DNA from: an uncultured Sphingomonas sp.
Lineage (GTDB): Bacteria; Pseudomonadota; Alphaproteobacteria; Sphingomonadales; Sphingomonadaceae
Direction: 5' to 3'
Assembly: GCF_936927845.1 (NCBI RefSeq)
Contig: NZ_CAKZHV010000059.1
Coordinates: 129,001-193,000, forward strand
Length of the DNA: 64,000 nucleotides
Below are positions 35,614 to 44,459 of the stretch, piece after piece. Position numbers and translations under genes: made by a program. The notes under the pieces were generated by a model that was given only the letters and a program-made list of their open reading frames with translations, did no database searches and was not told the origin of the DNA. The number at the start of each line of letters is the position of its first letter. Position 1 is the stretch's first letter.

Positions 35614-36108
35614 ATGTACACCTTCGACATCGCCGCCGGCTCCAAGGCCGAGCTCTACCATGACCTGTACGCGGCGCTCGACGCACTGACCGCGGACGAG
35701 CCCGACGCGGTCGCCAACATGGCGAACGCCGCCGCCTTGATGTGGCAGTATCTGCCCGACCTCAACTGGGCGGGCTTCTACCGCGCGCGCGATGGCGAGC
35801 TCGTGCTCGGGCCGTTCCAGGGCAAGGCAGCGTGCATCCGCATCGCGCTCGGCAAGGGCGTGTGCGGCACGGCCGCGGCGCAGCGGCAGACGCAGCGCGT
35901 CGATGACGTTCACGCCTTTCCGGGCCATATCGCCTGCGACGCCGCGAGCGCGTCCGAACTGGTCGTGCCGATCGTCCACGACGATCGCCTGATCGGCGTG
36001 CTCGACCTCGACAGCCCAGCGACCGGGCGGTTTGATGCCGAGGATGTCGCCGGGTGCGAGCGGCTGATGGCGCTGCTCGCTCCGCGAATCGCGGCGGCAA
36101 CCGCCTGA
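35614..36108 (+). CDS. msrC: GAF-domain free methionine-(R)-sulfoxide reductase
   Basis: 164-residue single GAF domain. It reduces free methionine R-sulfoxide using thioredoxin. The three redox cysteines are Cys74 (KAACIRI), Cys84 (GKGVCGTAA) and Cys108 (GHIACDA); the 10 and 24 residue spacing is the same as C84/C94/C118 of E. coli YebR. LMWQYLPDLNWAGFYR and VVPIVHDDRLIGVLDLDSP complete the family pattern. The ATG at 35614 begins at the GAF fold. It is an oxidative damage repair enzyme, near other stress genes. Confidence 0.92.
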   Translation: MYTFDIAAGSKAELYHDLYAALDALTADEPDAVANMANAAALMWQYLPDLNWAGFYRARDGELVLGPFQGKAACIRIALGKGVCGTAAAQRQTQRVDDVHAFPGHIACDAASASELVVPIVHDDRLIGVLDLDSPATGRFDAEDVAGCERLMALLAPRIAAATA

Positions 36109-36250
36109 CGATCGCGCTTGATCCGCGAACGAGGGCTGCTCCACTTCGGGACGGTCGTTGCAGTGGCGACACGACAGCGGTCTTGGTAAGCAACCGGTAA
36201 ACGTGACGCGCGTTCGAGCGCGCAGCACTTCACAGGGGAAATGACCGGCC

Positions 36251-37459
36251 ATGCGCATGCTGATGATCGCCGCAACCGCCGCCACCGTCTTGGCCGCACC
36301 CGCCGACGCCGGGCAGCGCGGCGGCATGGCACCCGTCCGTCCCGGCGGTTGGAACGCCCCGCGCCCCGGCGGTTGGAACGCCCCTCGCCCTGGCGGCTGG
36401 AACACACCGCGCCCCGGCGGCTGGAATGGCGCGCACCCGGGCGGGTGGAACGGTCCGCGTCCGATCGGCGGCAATTCGTGCCTGGGCGGTTGCCGTCCGC
36501 GCTGGGGCGGGCACATCAACAATCGCTGGTGGGGCGGCATGCGCGCGCCCGGTGGCTGGAACGCCTATCGCCGCCCGGTGCGCGGCTACGTGCTTCCGGG
36601 CTATTGGATATCGCCCAACTGGTACATTAACGATTGGTCGAACTACGGGCTCTACGCGCCGCCGGCGGGCTATAGCTGGTCGCGCTATTACGATGACGCG
36701 GTGCTCGTCGACGGGCGCGGGTCGGTTTACGACAGCGTCGGCGGGATCGGCTGGGATCAGTTTGACGGCGATGGCGTCGATTACACCTACCGCGACGATG
36801 GCGGCTATGGCGCACCTTATGCCACGCGCGACCGCGACAGCGGGCTCGGCGGCGCGGTGATCGGCGGCGTCGCGGGCGGTGTCGCCGGCAACGTCATCGC
36901 CGGGCGCGGCAATCGCCTGCTCGGAACCGTCGTGGGCGCGGGCGCCGGCGCCCTAGTCGGACGCGAGATTGATCGCAACGATCGCGCCGGCCGCGTCCCC
37001 GTCGCCCCGCCGGTGGGTCCGGGCCCGGGCTACGGCGCGCCCTATCCAGCGCCCGGCGCGCGCGGCGGCGCTTATCCGGCGGCAGGCGCGCCGACGGTCG
37101 CCTATCAGGAAGGCCGCTACGGCGGGGATTACGCCGGCACCACCTATTCGGGCGTGACCTATTACGGCACGGACGGCGCAGGCTATGCCCCGCCGCCGCC
37201 GCGCGGCTACGCCCCGGGTCCGCAGATCGCCTATCCCGCGCCCTCGGTCGTCGCGGGCAACGGCACCGTCGTCACGACGTCGAGCACCGCGGGTTCGCCC
37301 GGCTATTACGCCAACGGCTGGTATTACCCCGGCACCACCGTCACCACGGTGACCGTCAGCGGGGGCGCGGGCTCGAACGTGGTCGAGGAGGAAGTGTACG
37401 AAGACATGTCCTACGGCCATGCCAAGGGCTATCGCTACAAGGGCAAGTGCCGCTGCTGA
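36251..37459 (+). CDS. RcnB-like Gly/Trp-rich exported protein with glycine zipper
   Basis: 402 residues. A signal peptide (MRMLMIAATAATVLAAPADA) is followed by five exact-spaced PGGWN units every 8 residues (31-67). An RcnB-type region follows (YVLPGYWISPNWYINDWSNYGL, about 113-134, then YSWSRYYDDAVLVD). Next is a glycine-zipper membrane hairpin (199-239, GGAVIGGVAGGVAGNV...GAGAGALVGREID) and a long Tyr/Pro/Gly-rich tail ending in Cys-Arg-Cys. RcnB proteins modulate periplasmic nickel/cobalt; the zipper suggests membrane attachment. The combination is unusual. A strong terminator follows at 37485. Confidence 0.8.
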   Translation: MRMLMIAATAATVLAAPADAGQRGGMAPVRPGGWNAPRPGGWNAPRPGGWNTPRPGGWNGAHPGGWNGPRPIGGNSCLGGCRPRWGGHINNRWWGGMRAPGGWNAYRRPVRGYVLPGYWISPNWYINDWSNYGLYAPPAGYSWSRYYDDAVLVDGRGSVYDSVGGIGWDQFDGDGVDYTYRDDGGYGAPYATRDRDSGLGGAVIGGVAGGVAGNVIAGRGNRLLGTVVGAGAGALVGREIDRNDRAGRVPVAPPVGPGPGYGAPYPAPGARGGAYPAAGAPTVAYQEGRYGGDYAGTTYSGVTYYGTDGAGYAPPPPRGYAPGPQIAYPAPSVVAGNGTVVTTSSTAGSPGYYANGWYYPGTTVTTVTVSGGAGSNVVEEEVYEDMSYGHAKGYRYKGKCRC

Positions 37460-37484
37460 AGCACACCGCCCCGACCATCACGAG

Positions 37485-37515
37485 CGCCGCCTCGCCGATC
37501 ACCGGCGGGGCGGCG
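37485..37515 (+). terminator. Intrinsic terminator after the RcnB-like gene
   Basis: A 13-bp stem (one G-U pair) with a 5-nt loop, immediately followed by TTTTCCTTTCTT on the plus strand, 25 nt after the stop codon. Confidence 0.9.
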
Positions 37516-37552
37516 TTTTCCTTTCTTGTCGGCAATCACCGGGACCGAAAAA

Positions 37553-37571
37553 GGCTGGTGCATCGCCAGCC
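37553..37571 (-). terminator. Intrinsic terminator after the M28 peptidase gene
   Basis: GGCTGG/CCAGCC with a 7-nt loop. On the minus strand TTTTTCGG follows, about 50 nt after the peptidase stop. It faces the plus-strand terminator at 37485, so transcripts from both sides end within 90 nt. Confidence 0.8.
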
Positions 37572-37620
37572 CTAGACTGACCTCACCAGCTTGCCCGGCC
37601 CTCGAACCGGCGCAGCGTAC

Positions 37621-38967
37621 TTACCCCCGATCGCGCCCAGCAAAGGTCACAAGGCTTTCCGCGCCATCGGCCCCGACCGCGCTGACCCCGACGAAATGGT
37701 CGTCGACTGGCACGTTCTTGAGCAGGGTCGTGGTGGCTCCCGTCACCGTCTGCGCGTCGCTCCAGTCCTGGCGATCGTTGGCGCGCCAGCGCACGCGGTA
37801 GGATTGCGCGCCCGGAACCGCCGCCCATTTGACCGTCGTGTCACGCGTCAGCGCGCCCGCGACCGACACGGTGGCCGGAGCAGCGGGTGCCGCCGCCAGC
37901 CGCGCGATCGTCGCGACGTTGATCGCGGCGACCTTGGCCAGATAGTCGAAGTCCATCCCGTCGATCGTGTCGGCGAAGACGCGCCCGTTCTCGGTCCGCA
38001 CGTCCTGGTGCTGGCGATCCCAATTCTCCGCCCCGACCGAGAAGCGCACCGCCGGGAAACCGAGCTTGAGGAACGGTTCGTGATCCCCGCCGCGTCCGAA
38101 CCGGTCGGGCCGCCGGTCGAGCATGACGTCGAACCTGCCCGGCAGCGCGTCCGCCACGCCGTCGATCGCCTTGGCCAGCGCGCGGCTCGGCCCGTCGTCC
38201 TCGCCACCGATCGCGCGGCGTTCCTGATCCTCGGCCAGCGGCTCGCTCGACCGTATCCCTTCGGAGAAGACGCGGACGCGATTGGCGTCGACCACCCCGC
38301 CCTGTCCGAGCGAGTTTCCGACGATGTCGTTGTTGAGCATCGCGTCGACCTGCCACCCGCGCGCCTTGGCGGTGTCGGCGAGCAGCGTCGCGCCCCACAG
38401 ACCCTGTTCCTCGCCCGAGAATACCGCGTAAACGATCGTCGCGCGGAACTTCTGCTTCGACAGGATGCGCGCCGCCTCCAGCACCAGCGCGACGCCCGAG
38501 GCATCGTCGTTCGCGCCCGGCGCGTCGCTGGTCGCGTTCATGACGTCGGTGACGCGCGAGTCGATATGTGCGCCGACGATCACGTAGCGGCCGGGCTCGC
38601 TCCCCGCCTGCATGCCCAGCACGTCCTCGATCACCACGCCCTGCGGCGCGCGCGGGCCGGTGAAGCGGCGCGACAGACGCTCGGTCGTGATGCATCCACC
38701 GCACGCTTGCGACAGCGACGCGAACTGCGCCGCGGTCCAGTGGCGCGCCGCACCGATGCCGCGCACCGGGTCTGTCGCCGACGACAGCGAATGGCGCGTG
38801 CCGAACGACACGAGCTTCTCGACGCTGGCGCGCATCCGCTCCTTGGACGGCATCTCGCGAAGCGCCGGCGTCGCCGGCACAGGCTTGCGCGGCGCGGCAG
38901 CGGCGGGGTGCACGAGGAGAAGCGGCGCGGCGGCGCACAGGCTGGCGAGCAGGGGCTTGCGGTTCAT
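37621..38967 (-). CDS. Secreted M28-family metallopeptidase
   Basis: 448 residues with a signal peptide (MNRKPLLASLCAAAPLLLVHPAAA). The two-zinc site of M28 aminopeptidases is complete: His134 (VGAHIDSR), Asp154 (PGANDDASG), Glu186-Glu187 (FSGEEQGLWG), Asp214 (LNNDIVGN) and His296 (GGDHEPFL). After residue 360 there is a fibronectin type III-like domain (KWAAVPGAQSYRVRWR...). It probably degrades peptides in the periplasm or outside the cell. Upstream of the start lie a run of nine C (39006-39014) and a small hairpin. Confidence 0.92.
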   Translation of the reverse strand: MNRKPLLASLCAAAPLLLVHPAAAAPRKPVPATPALREMPSKERMRASVEKLVSFGTRHSLSSATDPVRGIGAARHWTAAQFASLSQACGGCITTERLSRRFTGPRAPQGVVIEDVLGMQAGSEPGRYVIVGAHIDSRVTDVMNATSDAPGANDDASGVALVLEAARILSKQKFRATIVYAVFSGEEQGLWGATLLADTAKARGWQVDAMLNNDIVGNSLGQGGVVDANRVRVFSEGIRSSEPLAEDQERRAIGGEDDGPSRALAKAIDGVADALPGRFDVMLDRRPDRFGRGGDHEPFLKLGFPAVRFSVGAENWDRQHQDVRTENGRVFADTIDGMDFDYLAKVAAINVATIARLAAAPAAPATVSVAGALTRDTTVKWAAVPGAQSYRVRWRANDRQDWSDAQTVTGATTTLLKNVPVDDHFVGVSAVGADGAESLVTFAGRDRG

Positions 38968-39053
38968 CGCCGCCGGTTGTGGCCGCGAACGCGCCCTCGC
39001 TCAAGCCCCCCCCCAAGCCCCCGCCCAACCCTTGGGCAACGGCTGCGCCGCGT

Positions 39054-39506
39054 TCAGCTCAGCCGGTCGATCGCCTCGCGGTCTAGCCCGCCCGGCACGA
39101 TCATCAACGGCACGGTCAGGCTGCCCGCATCCGCGGCGAAATGCCCGACCAGTTCGCCCGGCGTGCCGCTCGCCGCCGCGCCCAGCACCAGCGCCGCGAT
39201 CTGCGGGTTGGCGGCGATCAGCTCGCGGATCACCTTGGGTCCGTCGCCGCTGCGCACGGTCAGCGACGGGCGCAATCCCGATTCCTCCAGCAGCGTGCCG
39301 GCCGCGCGCTGCACCAACCCTTCGGCGTGGCGGCGCTGGTCGTCCTCGATCGTCGCCTGCACGCCGCCGAACGCGATGAACTCCTGCGGCGGGATCAGCG
39401 CCAGGATCTCGACACCCCCCCCGGTCTTCACCGCCCGGCGCGCGGCGAAGCGCAGCGCGATCTGCGCCTCGGGTGTGTCGTCGATGACGGTCAGGTAGAT
39501 GCGCAT
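39054..39506 (-). CDS. Universal stress protein (UspA family)
   Basis: 150 residues, one Usp domain. The start MRIYLTVIDDTPEAQIALRFA and the ATP-loop LVLGAAASGTPGELVGHFAADAGSLTVPLMIVP show the G-2x-G-9x-G(S/T) pattern of the nucleotide-binding subgroup. It is a single gene, possibly upstream of the M28 peptidase on the same strand, 86 nt apart. The specific stress is not evident. Confidence 0.9.
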   Translation of the reverse strand: MRIYLTVIDDTPEAQIALRFAARRAVKTGGGVEILALIPPQEFIAFGGVQATIEDDQRRHAEGLVQRAAGTLLEESGLRPSLTVRSGDGPKVIRELIAANPQIAALVLGAAASGTPGELVGHFAADAGSLTVPLMIVPGGLDREAIDRLS

Positions 39507-39651
39507 GCAGAAAGGCCTTTCTCACCTACCAAGCTACTAGGCTTTACGACCCGCGCCAAGCGACCTGCATCAAGCCGCGGGCTTGACGCTACGGTGTCTG
39601 GGGGCGAGAGACGCGCGCATCCCCAGGAAAGCATTCGCGCAAAGGTTTGCC

Positions 39652-41028
39652 ATGCCGATCGAGATCAAGATGCCTGCCCTTTCCCCGACGATGGAGGAAG
39701 GCACGCTCGCCAAATGGCTGGTGAAGGAAGGCGACACGGTGAAGTCCGGCGACATCATGGCCGAGATCGAAACCGACAAGGCGACGATGGAGTTCGAGGC
39801 GGTCGACGAGGGCACGATCGCGAAGATCACCGTGCCCGAGGGGACCGACGGCGTGAAGGTCGGCGCGGTGATCGCGCTGCTGAACGGCGACGGCGAGGAA
39901 GCGGGCGAAAGCACGCCCGAGCCTGCCGCGAAGGAGAGCGAACCGCGCCCATCGCCCGAGGACCCGAACAAGACCGGTAGCGAGGCCAAGCCGGCGGGCG
40001 AAGACGTCGAGGATCACGGCAAGCCCGCCGACGACCAGGTCGCGCGCGCCGAGATCGGCGCGGCTGCATCTGCCGCTCCCACCCCCGCCCCCGCCCGGCA
40101 CGACGGCGACCGCGTGAAGGCCAGCCCGCTCGCGCGCCGCATCGCCGCCGACAAGGGGCTCGACCTGTCGCAGCTCCAGGGCAGCGGCCCGAACGGCCGC
40201 ATCGTCAAGGCCGACGTCGAGCAGGCGAAGCCCGGCGCCGCGCCTGCGCCCAAGGCCGAGGCATCGCAGCCCGCGCCGAGCGCAGCCGCTGCCAGCGCGC
40301 CTGCACCCGCCGCCGCCGCGCCACAGATCCCCGACGTGCCGCACGAGACGACCAAGCTCAGCAACATGCGCAAGACGATTGCGCGCCGCCTGACCGAGTC
40401 GAAGCAGCAGGTGCCGCACATTTACCTGACGGTCGACGTGCGCCTCGACAAATTGCTCGCACTGCGCGGCGACCTGAACGCCAGCCTGTCGGCGCGCGGC
40501 GTCAAGCTGTCGGTCAACGACCTGATGATCAAGGCGCTCGCCGCCGCGCTGATACAGGTGCCCAAGTGCAACGTGATGTTCACGCCGAACGAGCTGATCT
40601 CGTTCAAGCGCGCCGACATCTCGGTCGCCGTCTCGACGCCCGAGGGGCTGATCACCCCCGTCATCACCGAGGCGGACATCGCCTCGCTGTCGAGCATCTC
40701 GACCCGGATGAAGGACCTGGCCGCCCGCGCACGCGACAAGAAGCTTAAGCCGGAGGAATTCACCGGTGGCACCGCGTCGATCAGCAACATGGGCATGTTC
40801 GGCATCAAGCAGTTCGAGGCGGTCATCAACCCGCCGCAGGGCATGATCCTCGCGGTCGGCGCGGGCGAGAAGCGCCCGTGGGTGATGGAGGACGGCACGC
40901 TCGGCGTCGCCACGATCATGTCGGCGACCGGCAGCTTCGACCACCGCGCGATCGACGGCGCGGACGGCGCCGAGCTGATGCAGGCGTTCAAGAACCTGGT
41001 CGAGAACCCGCTGGGCATGCTCGCCTGA
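39652..41028 (+). CDS. pdhC: Pyruvate dehydrogenase E2, dihydrolipoamide acetyltransferase
   Basis: 458 residues. Order: one lipoyl domain with lipoyl-Lys43 (EIETDKATMEFE), a long acidic and Ala/Pro linker, the E1/E3-binding domain (about 154-190, KASPLARRIAADKGLDLSQL), a second Ala/Pro linker, then the catalytic core from about 234 (KLSNMRKTIARRLTESKQ) with the active-site DHRAIDGADGAELMQAF and the tail NPLGMLA. It transfers acetyl groups to CoA. The ATG at 39652 (MPIEIKMPALSPTMEEG) is the family start. The E1 genes are not in the window. Confidence 0.96.
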   Translation: MPIEIKMPALSPTMEEGTLAKWLVKEGDTVKSGDIMAEIETDKATMEFEAVDEGTIAKITVPEGTDGVKVGAVIALLNGDGEEAGESTPEPAAKESEPRPSPEDPNKTGSEAKPAGEDVEDHGKPADDQVARAEIGAAASAAPTPAPARHDGDRVKASPLARRIAADKGLDLSQLQGSGPNGRIVKADVEQAKPGAAPAPKAEASQPAPSAAAASAPAPAAAAPQIPDVPHETTKLSNMRKTIARRLTESKQQVPHIYLTVDVRLDKLLALRGDLNASLSARGVKLSVNDLMIKALAAALIQVPKCNVMFTPNELISFKRADISVAVSTPEGLITPVITEADIASLSSISTRMKDLAARARDKKLKPEEFTGGTASISNMGMFGIKQFEAVINPPQGMILAVGAGEKRPWVMEDGTLGVATIMSATGSFDHRAIDGADGAELMQAFKNLVENPLGMLA

Positions 41029-41037
41029 GCCGGCACC

Positions 41038-41253
41038 ATGACGCGACCGCACGTCACCCCGCTCGAGCTCAATCCGGTGATCCGCGAGGTCGCCTGGGGG
41101 CTGCTCGGGCTGGGTTTCACCGCGCTCGTCTTCTGGGGCGCGGCGTGGAGCTATCCGCAGGGGTATGAGACGATCTGGCTGGTCGGTGCGGCCACGATGC
41201 TGGCGATGGGCGTGCTGAGCGCGCGCGAAGTGTGGAGAGTGCGCGGTGAGTGA
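41038..41253 (+). CDS. Small two-helix membrane protein between E2 and thioesterase genes
   Basis: 71 residues: polar N-terminus (MTRPHVTPLELNPVIREVAW), then hydrophobic helices LLGLGFTALVFWGAAW and TIWLVGAATMLAMGVLSA, ending in a basic tail. No family recognised. It starts 9 nt after the E2 stop and overlaps the thioesterase start by 8 nt, so it is embedded in the operon. The tight spacing on both sides is the main support for it being real. Confidence 0.65.
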   Translation: MTRPHVTPLELNPVIREVAWGLLGLGFTALVFWGAAWSYPQGYETIWLVGAATMLAMGVLSAREVWRVRGE

Positions 41254-41641
41254 CGAGACGGACGTGACGCAGCCGAGCTTTCGCGACCCTGCGATGCGCG
41301 TCACCGCCATGCCCGCGGACACCAACGCTTACGGCGACATCTTCGGCGGCTGGCTGATGAGCCTGATGGACTCCGCGGCCGGGCTGGTCGCCGCGCGCCG
41401 CGCCAAGGGCCGCGCCGTCACGATCGCGATGGAGGGCATGAAGTTCCACGCCCCCGTCCGCGTCGGCGACGAGGTCAGCGTCTATGCCGAGATCGTCAAG
41501 GTCGGCCGCACCTCCATGACGATCGCGGTCGAGGCGCACGCGCGCGACCGCCACCGCGAGACGACGCGCAAGGTGACCGAGGCGCATTTCACCTTCGTCG
41601 CGATCGACCGCGACCGCCGCCCGCGCCCGGTCGACGCCTGA
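41246..41641 (+). CDS. Acyl-CoA thioesterase, hotdog fold (YciA type)
   Basis: 131 residues. The core helix motif NAYGDIFGGWLMSLMDSAAGLVAA holds the catalytic Asp and Gly-Gly-Trp of the YciA/acyl-CoA hydrolase group; KFHAPVRVGDEVSVYAEIVKVGRTSMTI follows. It releases CoA from acyl-CoAs in the cytoplasm. GTG/ATG start options exist; the start used overlaps the preceding small gene. Its location between E2 and E3 of the dehydrogenase complex suggests a link to acetyl-CoA or branched-acyl-CoA balance (inference). Confidence 0.88.
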   Translation: MSDETDVTQPSFRDPAMRVTAMPADTNAYGDIFGGWLMSLMDSAAGLVAARRAKGRAVTIAMEGMKFHAPVRVGDEVSVYAEIVKVGRTSMTIAVEAHARDRHRETTRKVTEAHFTFVAIDRDRRPRPVDA

Positions 41642-41733
41642 TCTCGGGCCGCGCCCACCTATATCGGATCAAACGGCATCGCCCGCGCCGGCGATGCGAG
41701 CGAACAGGGCGACAAGCCCGGGAGTTGACGTAA

Positions 41734-43128
41734 ATGGCTGACCAATACGACCTCATCGTGCTCGGCTCGGGTCCGGGCGGTTACGTGTCCGCGATCCGCG
41801 CGAGCCAATTGGGCATGAAGGTCGCGATCGTCGAGCGCGAGCGGCTGGGCGGCATCTGCCTCAACTGGGGCTGCATCCCGACCAAGGCGCTGCTGCGCAC
41901 GTCCGAGGTCTACCACTACATGACCCACGCCGCCGACTACGGGTTGAAGGCCGACAACATCGGCTTCGATCTCGGCAAGATCGTCGACCGCAGCCGCAAG
42001 GTCGCGGGGCAGCTCAACGCCGGCGTCAAGGGGTTGATGAAGAAGCACAAGATCGCGGTGCACGAGGGCGTCGGCAAGCTGACCGGAAAAGGCAAGCTGA
42101 CGGTCACGCAGGGCGACAAGACGACCGAGCTGACCGCCAAGCACATCATGATCGCCACCGGCGCGCGCGCGCGCGACCTGCCGTTCGCCAAGGCCGATGG
42201 CAAGCGCATCTGGACCTACCGCCACGCGATGGTGCCAGAGGTCATGCCGACCAAGCTGCTCGTCATCGGCTCGGGCGCGATCGGGATCGAGTTCGCCAGC
42301 TTCTACAACGACATGGGTGCTGACGTGACCGTGGTCGAGATGCTGCCGCGCATCCTCCCCGTAGAGGACGAGGACGTCAGCGCCTTTATGGAGAAGCGTC
42401 TGACCAAGGAAGGCATCCGCATCGTGACCGGCGCGGGCGTCGAGAAGATCGACACGTCGGCCAGCGGCGTGACAGCGACGATCAAGGGGAAGGACGGCCA
42501 GTCCAAGACCGAGGACTACAGCCACGTCATCGTCGCGATCGGCATCGTCCCCAACACCGAGAACATCGGGCTGGAGGAGCTCGGCGTCACGACCGAGCGC
42601 GGCCAGATCAAGGTCGACGGCTACGGCCGCACCAATGTCGAGGGCGTGTACGCGATCGGCGACGTGACCGGCGCGCCCTGGCTCGCGCACAAGGCAAGCC
42701 ACGAGGGCATCGTCTGCGTCGAGGCGATCGCGGGCGAGAAGCCGCATCCGTTTGAGACCTGGAACATCCCCGGCTGCACCTATTCGCGCCCGCAGGTCGC
42801 GAGCGTTGGTCTGACCGAGGCCAAGGCCAAGGAAAGCGGCCGCGACGTCAAGGTCGGCAAGTTCCCCTTCATCGGCAACGGAAAGGCGATCGCGCTCGGC
42901 GAGGCGGACGGCTTCGTGAAAACGGTGTTCGACGCGAAGACCGGCGAGCTGCTCGGCGCGCACATGGTCGGCGCGGAAGTCACCGAGCTGATCCAGGGCT
43001 ACGTCATCGCGCGCCAGCTCGAGACGACCGAGGCCGAGCTGCAGGAAACCGTGTTCGCGCACCCGACGCTCAGCGAGATGATGCACGAAAGCGTCCTCGC
43101 CGCCTACGATCGCCCGATCCACATTTAA
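41734..43128 (+). CDS. lpdA: Dihydrolipoyl dehydrogenase (E3)
   Basis: 464 residues. The FAD dinucleotide motif is IVLGSGPGGYVSA (8-20), the redox disulfide Cys42-Cys47 lies in GGICLNWGCIPTK, the NAD motif is VIGSGAIGIEFASF, and the C-terminal His-Glu pair is in FAHPTLSEMMHE. It reoxidises the lipoyl groups of E2. It follows the E2, small membrane protein and thioesterase genes on the same strand; the palindromic repeat copy 2 follows its stop. Confidence 0.97.
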   Translation: MADQYDLIVLGSGPGGYVSAIRASQLGMKVAIVERERLGGICLNWGCIPTKALLRTSEVYHYMTHAADYGLKADNIGFDLGKIVDRSRKVAGQLNAGVKGLMKKHKIAVHEGVGKLTGKGKLTVTQGDKTTELTAKHIMIATGARARDLPFAKADGKRIWTYRHAMVPEVMPTKLLVIGSGAIGIEFASFYNDMGADVTVVEMLPRILPVEDEDVSAFMEKRLTKEGIRIVTGAGVEKIDTSASGVTATIKGKDGQSKTEDYSHVIVAIGIVPNTENIGLEELGVTTERGQIKVDGYGRTNVEGVYAIGDVTGAPWLAHKASHEGIVCVEAIAGEKPHPFETWNIPGCTYSRPQVASVGLTEAKAKESGRDVKVGKFPFIGNGKAIALGEADGFVKTVFDAKTGELLGAHMVGAEVTELIQGYVIARQLETTEAELQETVFAHPTLSEMMHESVLAAYDRPIHI

Positions 43129-43157
43129 GGCGGATCAGCCTAGCCCGGCTCCCTCAC

Positions 43158-43242
43158 CGTCATCCCGGACTTGATCCGGGATCCCGCTTCTCTTCTCGCG
43201 TGGACAGGAGAGCGGGACTCCGGATCAAGTCCGGGGTGGCGG
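43158..43242. repeat. Dispersed palindromic repeat, copy 2
   Basis: Left arm CCCGGACTTGATCCGGG plus ATCCCGCT (43163-43188), right arm AGCGGGACTCCGGA plus TCAAGTCCGGGG (43211-43236), with a spacer of about 22 nt. The arms pair over about 29 bp with few mismatches; each arm also holds its own small palindrome. It lies between lpdA and the AI-2E-type permease gene, both on the plus strand. Confidence 0.85.
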
Positions 43243-43348
43243 TTGAGGCCGGGTCCGACACCCACTCGCGGCGGGCATGCAACAAACCCGCGTCACCTTT
43301 TGCGCGAACATACGTTGTGTCGCGCATGCAACGATCCCAGCGCGCCGC

Positions 43349-44449
43349 GTGAACCGTCTCAGCCCCGACGCGGACGACGCGCGCTTCATCCGGCGCGTGC
43401 TGTGGCTCATCGCCATCGTCGCGGTCATCGCCGCGCTGTACCTCGCCCGGCATCTGCTGATCCTCGCCTTCGGGTCGATGCTGATCGCGATCGTCATCCA
43501 CGCGATCGCGGAGCTGTACGAGACGCATCTGCGGATGCGTCCAAAGGTCGCACTCGGGTTCGGCGTCTTCTCCGTGCTCGGCTTCCTGGGGCTGCTCGGC
43601 TGGCTGTTCGGGGTCGAGTTCCGGCAACAGGTCAACACCTTGGTCGTGTCGCTGCCGGGGCTGTTGCAGAAGCTGCAGAACTATATGTCGCAATCGCCCG
43701 TCGGCGCGAAGGTCGCCGATGCCGCGCGGGCCGCCTTCGCGGGCAGCCGCATCGCGCAGGACATCGGCAGCCTCGCGCGCGGCGCGGGTGAGTTGCTGCT
43801 GAACGCCGTGCTGGTGCTGTTCGGTGCGATCTTCTTCGCGGTCGACCCCAAGGTGTACGAACGCGGCGCGCTGCTGCTCGTGCCGCCGACCAAGCGCGCC
43901 GCGGCAGAGGACGCGCTCGGCGATGTCGGCTCGACCTTGCTGCTGTGGCTGCGCGCGCAATTGATCCAAATGACCGCGATGGGCCTGATGGTCGGCATCG
44001 GGCTGTGGATCGCGGGCGTCCCCTCACCCGCCTTGCTCGGGCTGCTGACCGGGATCAGCGAGTTCATCCCCTATGTCGGCCCGCTCGGCGCGATGCTTCC
44101 CGCGCTCGGCCTCGCCGCGACCGCGGGGACCGATCAGCTGATCTGGGCGCTGGTCGTCTTTGCCGCGGTGCGCGTGATCCAGACCAACTTCGTCACCCCC
44201 TTCGTCACCAGCCGCGTGGTGTCGATTCCGCCCGCGCTCAGCCTGTTCGCGATCATCGGGACGGGCGCGGTGTTCGGGCTGTTCGGGCTGTTCTTCTCGG
44301 GCGGCATCCTCGTCGTGGCCTTTACGCTGACGCGCAGCCTGTACCTGCGCGAGATGCTGGGCGAGGACATCCCCACCACGCGCGAGCGGCGCCTGTTCAC
44401 CGCCATGGGCAAGCCACGCTTCCCCAGCCGCCGTGGAAAAGATGAGTGA
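43349..44449 (+). CDS. AI-2E-type (PerM/TqsA family) membrane transporter
   Basis: 366 residues with about eight helices. The order is two N-terminal helices, a large amphipathic region (FRQQVNTLVVSLPGLLQKLQNYMSQSPV), then LLGLLTGISEFIPYVGPLGAMLPALG, the family hallmark, and IQTNFVTPFVTSRVVSIPPALSLFAII. Members export AI-2, Na+ or other solutes; the substrate is unknown here. I use the GTG at 43349 because the preceding 24 codons (from ATG 43277) are Cys/Arg-rich and unlike the family. Neither start has a good ribosome site. Confidence 0.85.
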   Translation: MNRLSPDADDARFIRRVLWLIAIVAVIAALYLARHLLILAFGSMLIAIVIHAIAELYETHLRMRPKVALGFGVFSVLGFLGLLGWLFGVEFRQQVNTLVVSLPGLLQKLQNYMSQSPVGAKVADAARAAFAGSRIAQDIGSLARGAGELLLNAVLVLFGAIFFAVDPKVYERGALLLVPPTKRAAAEDALGDVGSTLLLWLRAQLIQMTAMGLMVGIGLWIAGVPSPALLGLLTGISEFIPYVGPLGAMLPALGLAATAGTDQLIWALVVFAAVRVIQTNFVTPFVTSRVVSIPPALSLFAIIGTGAVFGLFGLFFSGGILVVAFTLTRSLYLREMLGEDIPTTRERRLFTAMGKPRFPSRRGKDE

Positions 44450-44459
44450 ACGAGCGCGC

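Noticed and set aside
36340..36450. 24-nt direct repeats suggestive of a repeat array
   Set aside because: They are in frame PGGWN coding repeats of the RcnB-like protein.
37591..39498. A 635-codon plus-strand frame opposite the M28 peptidase and usp genes
   Set aside because: It covers two identified minus-strand genes and a terminator and shows no domain.
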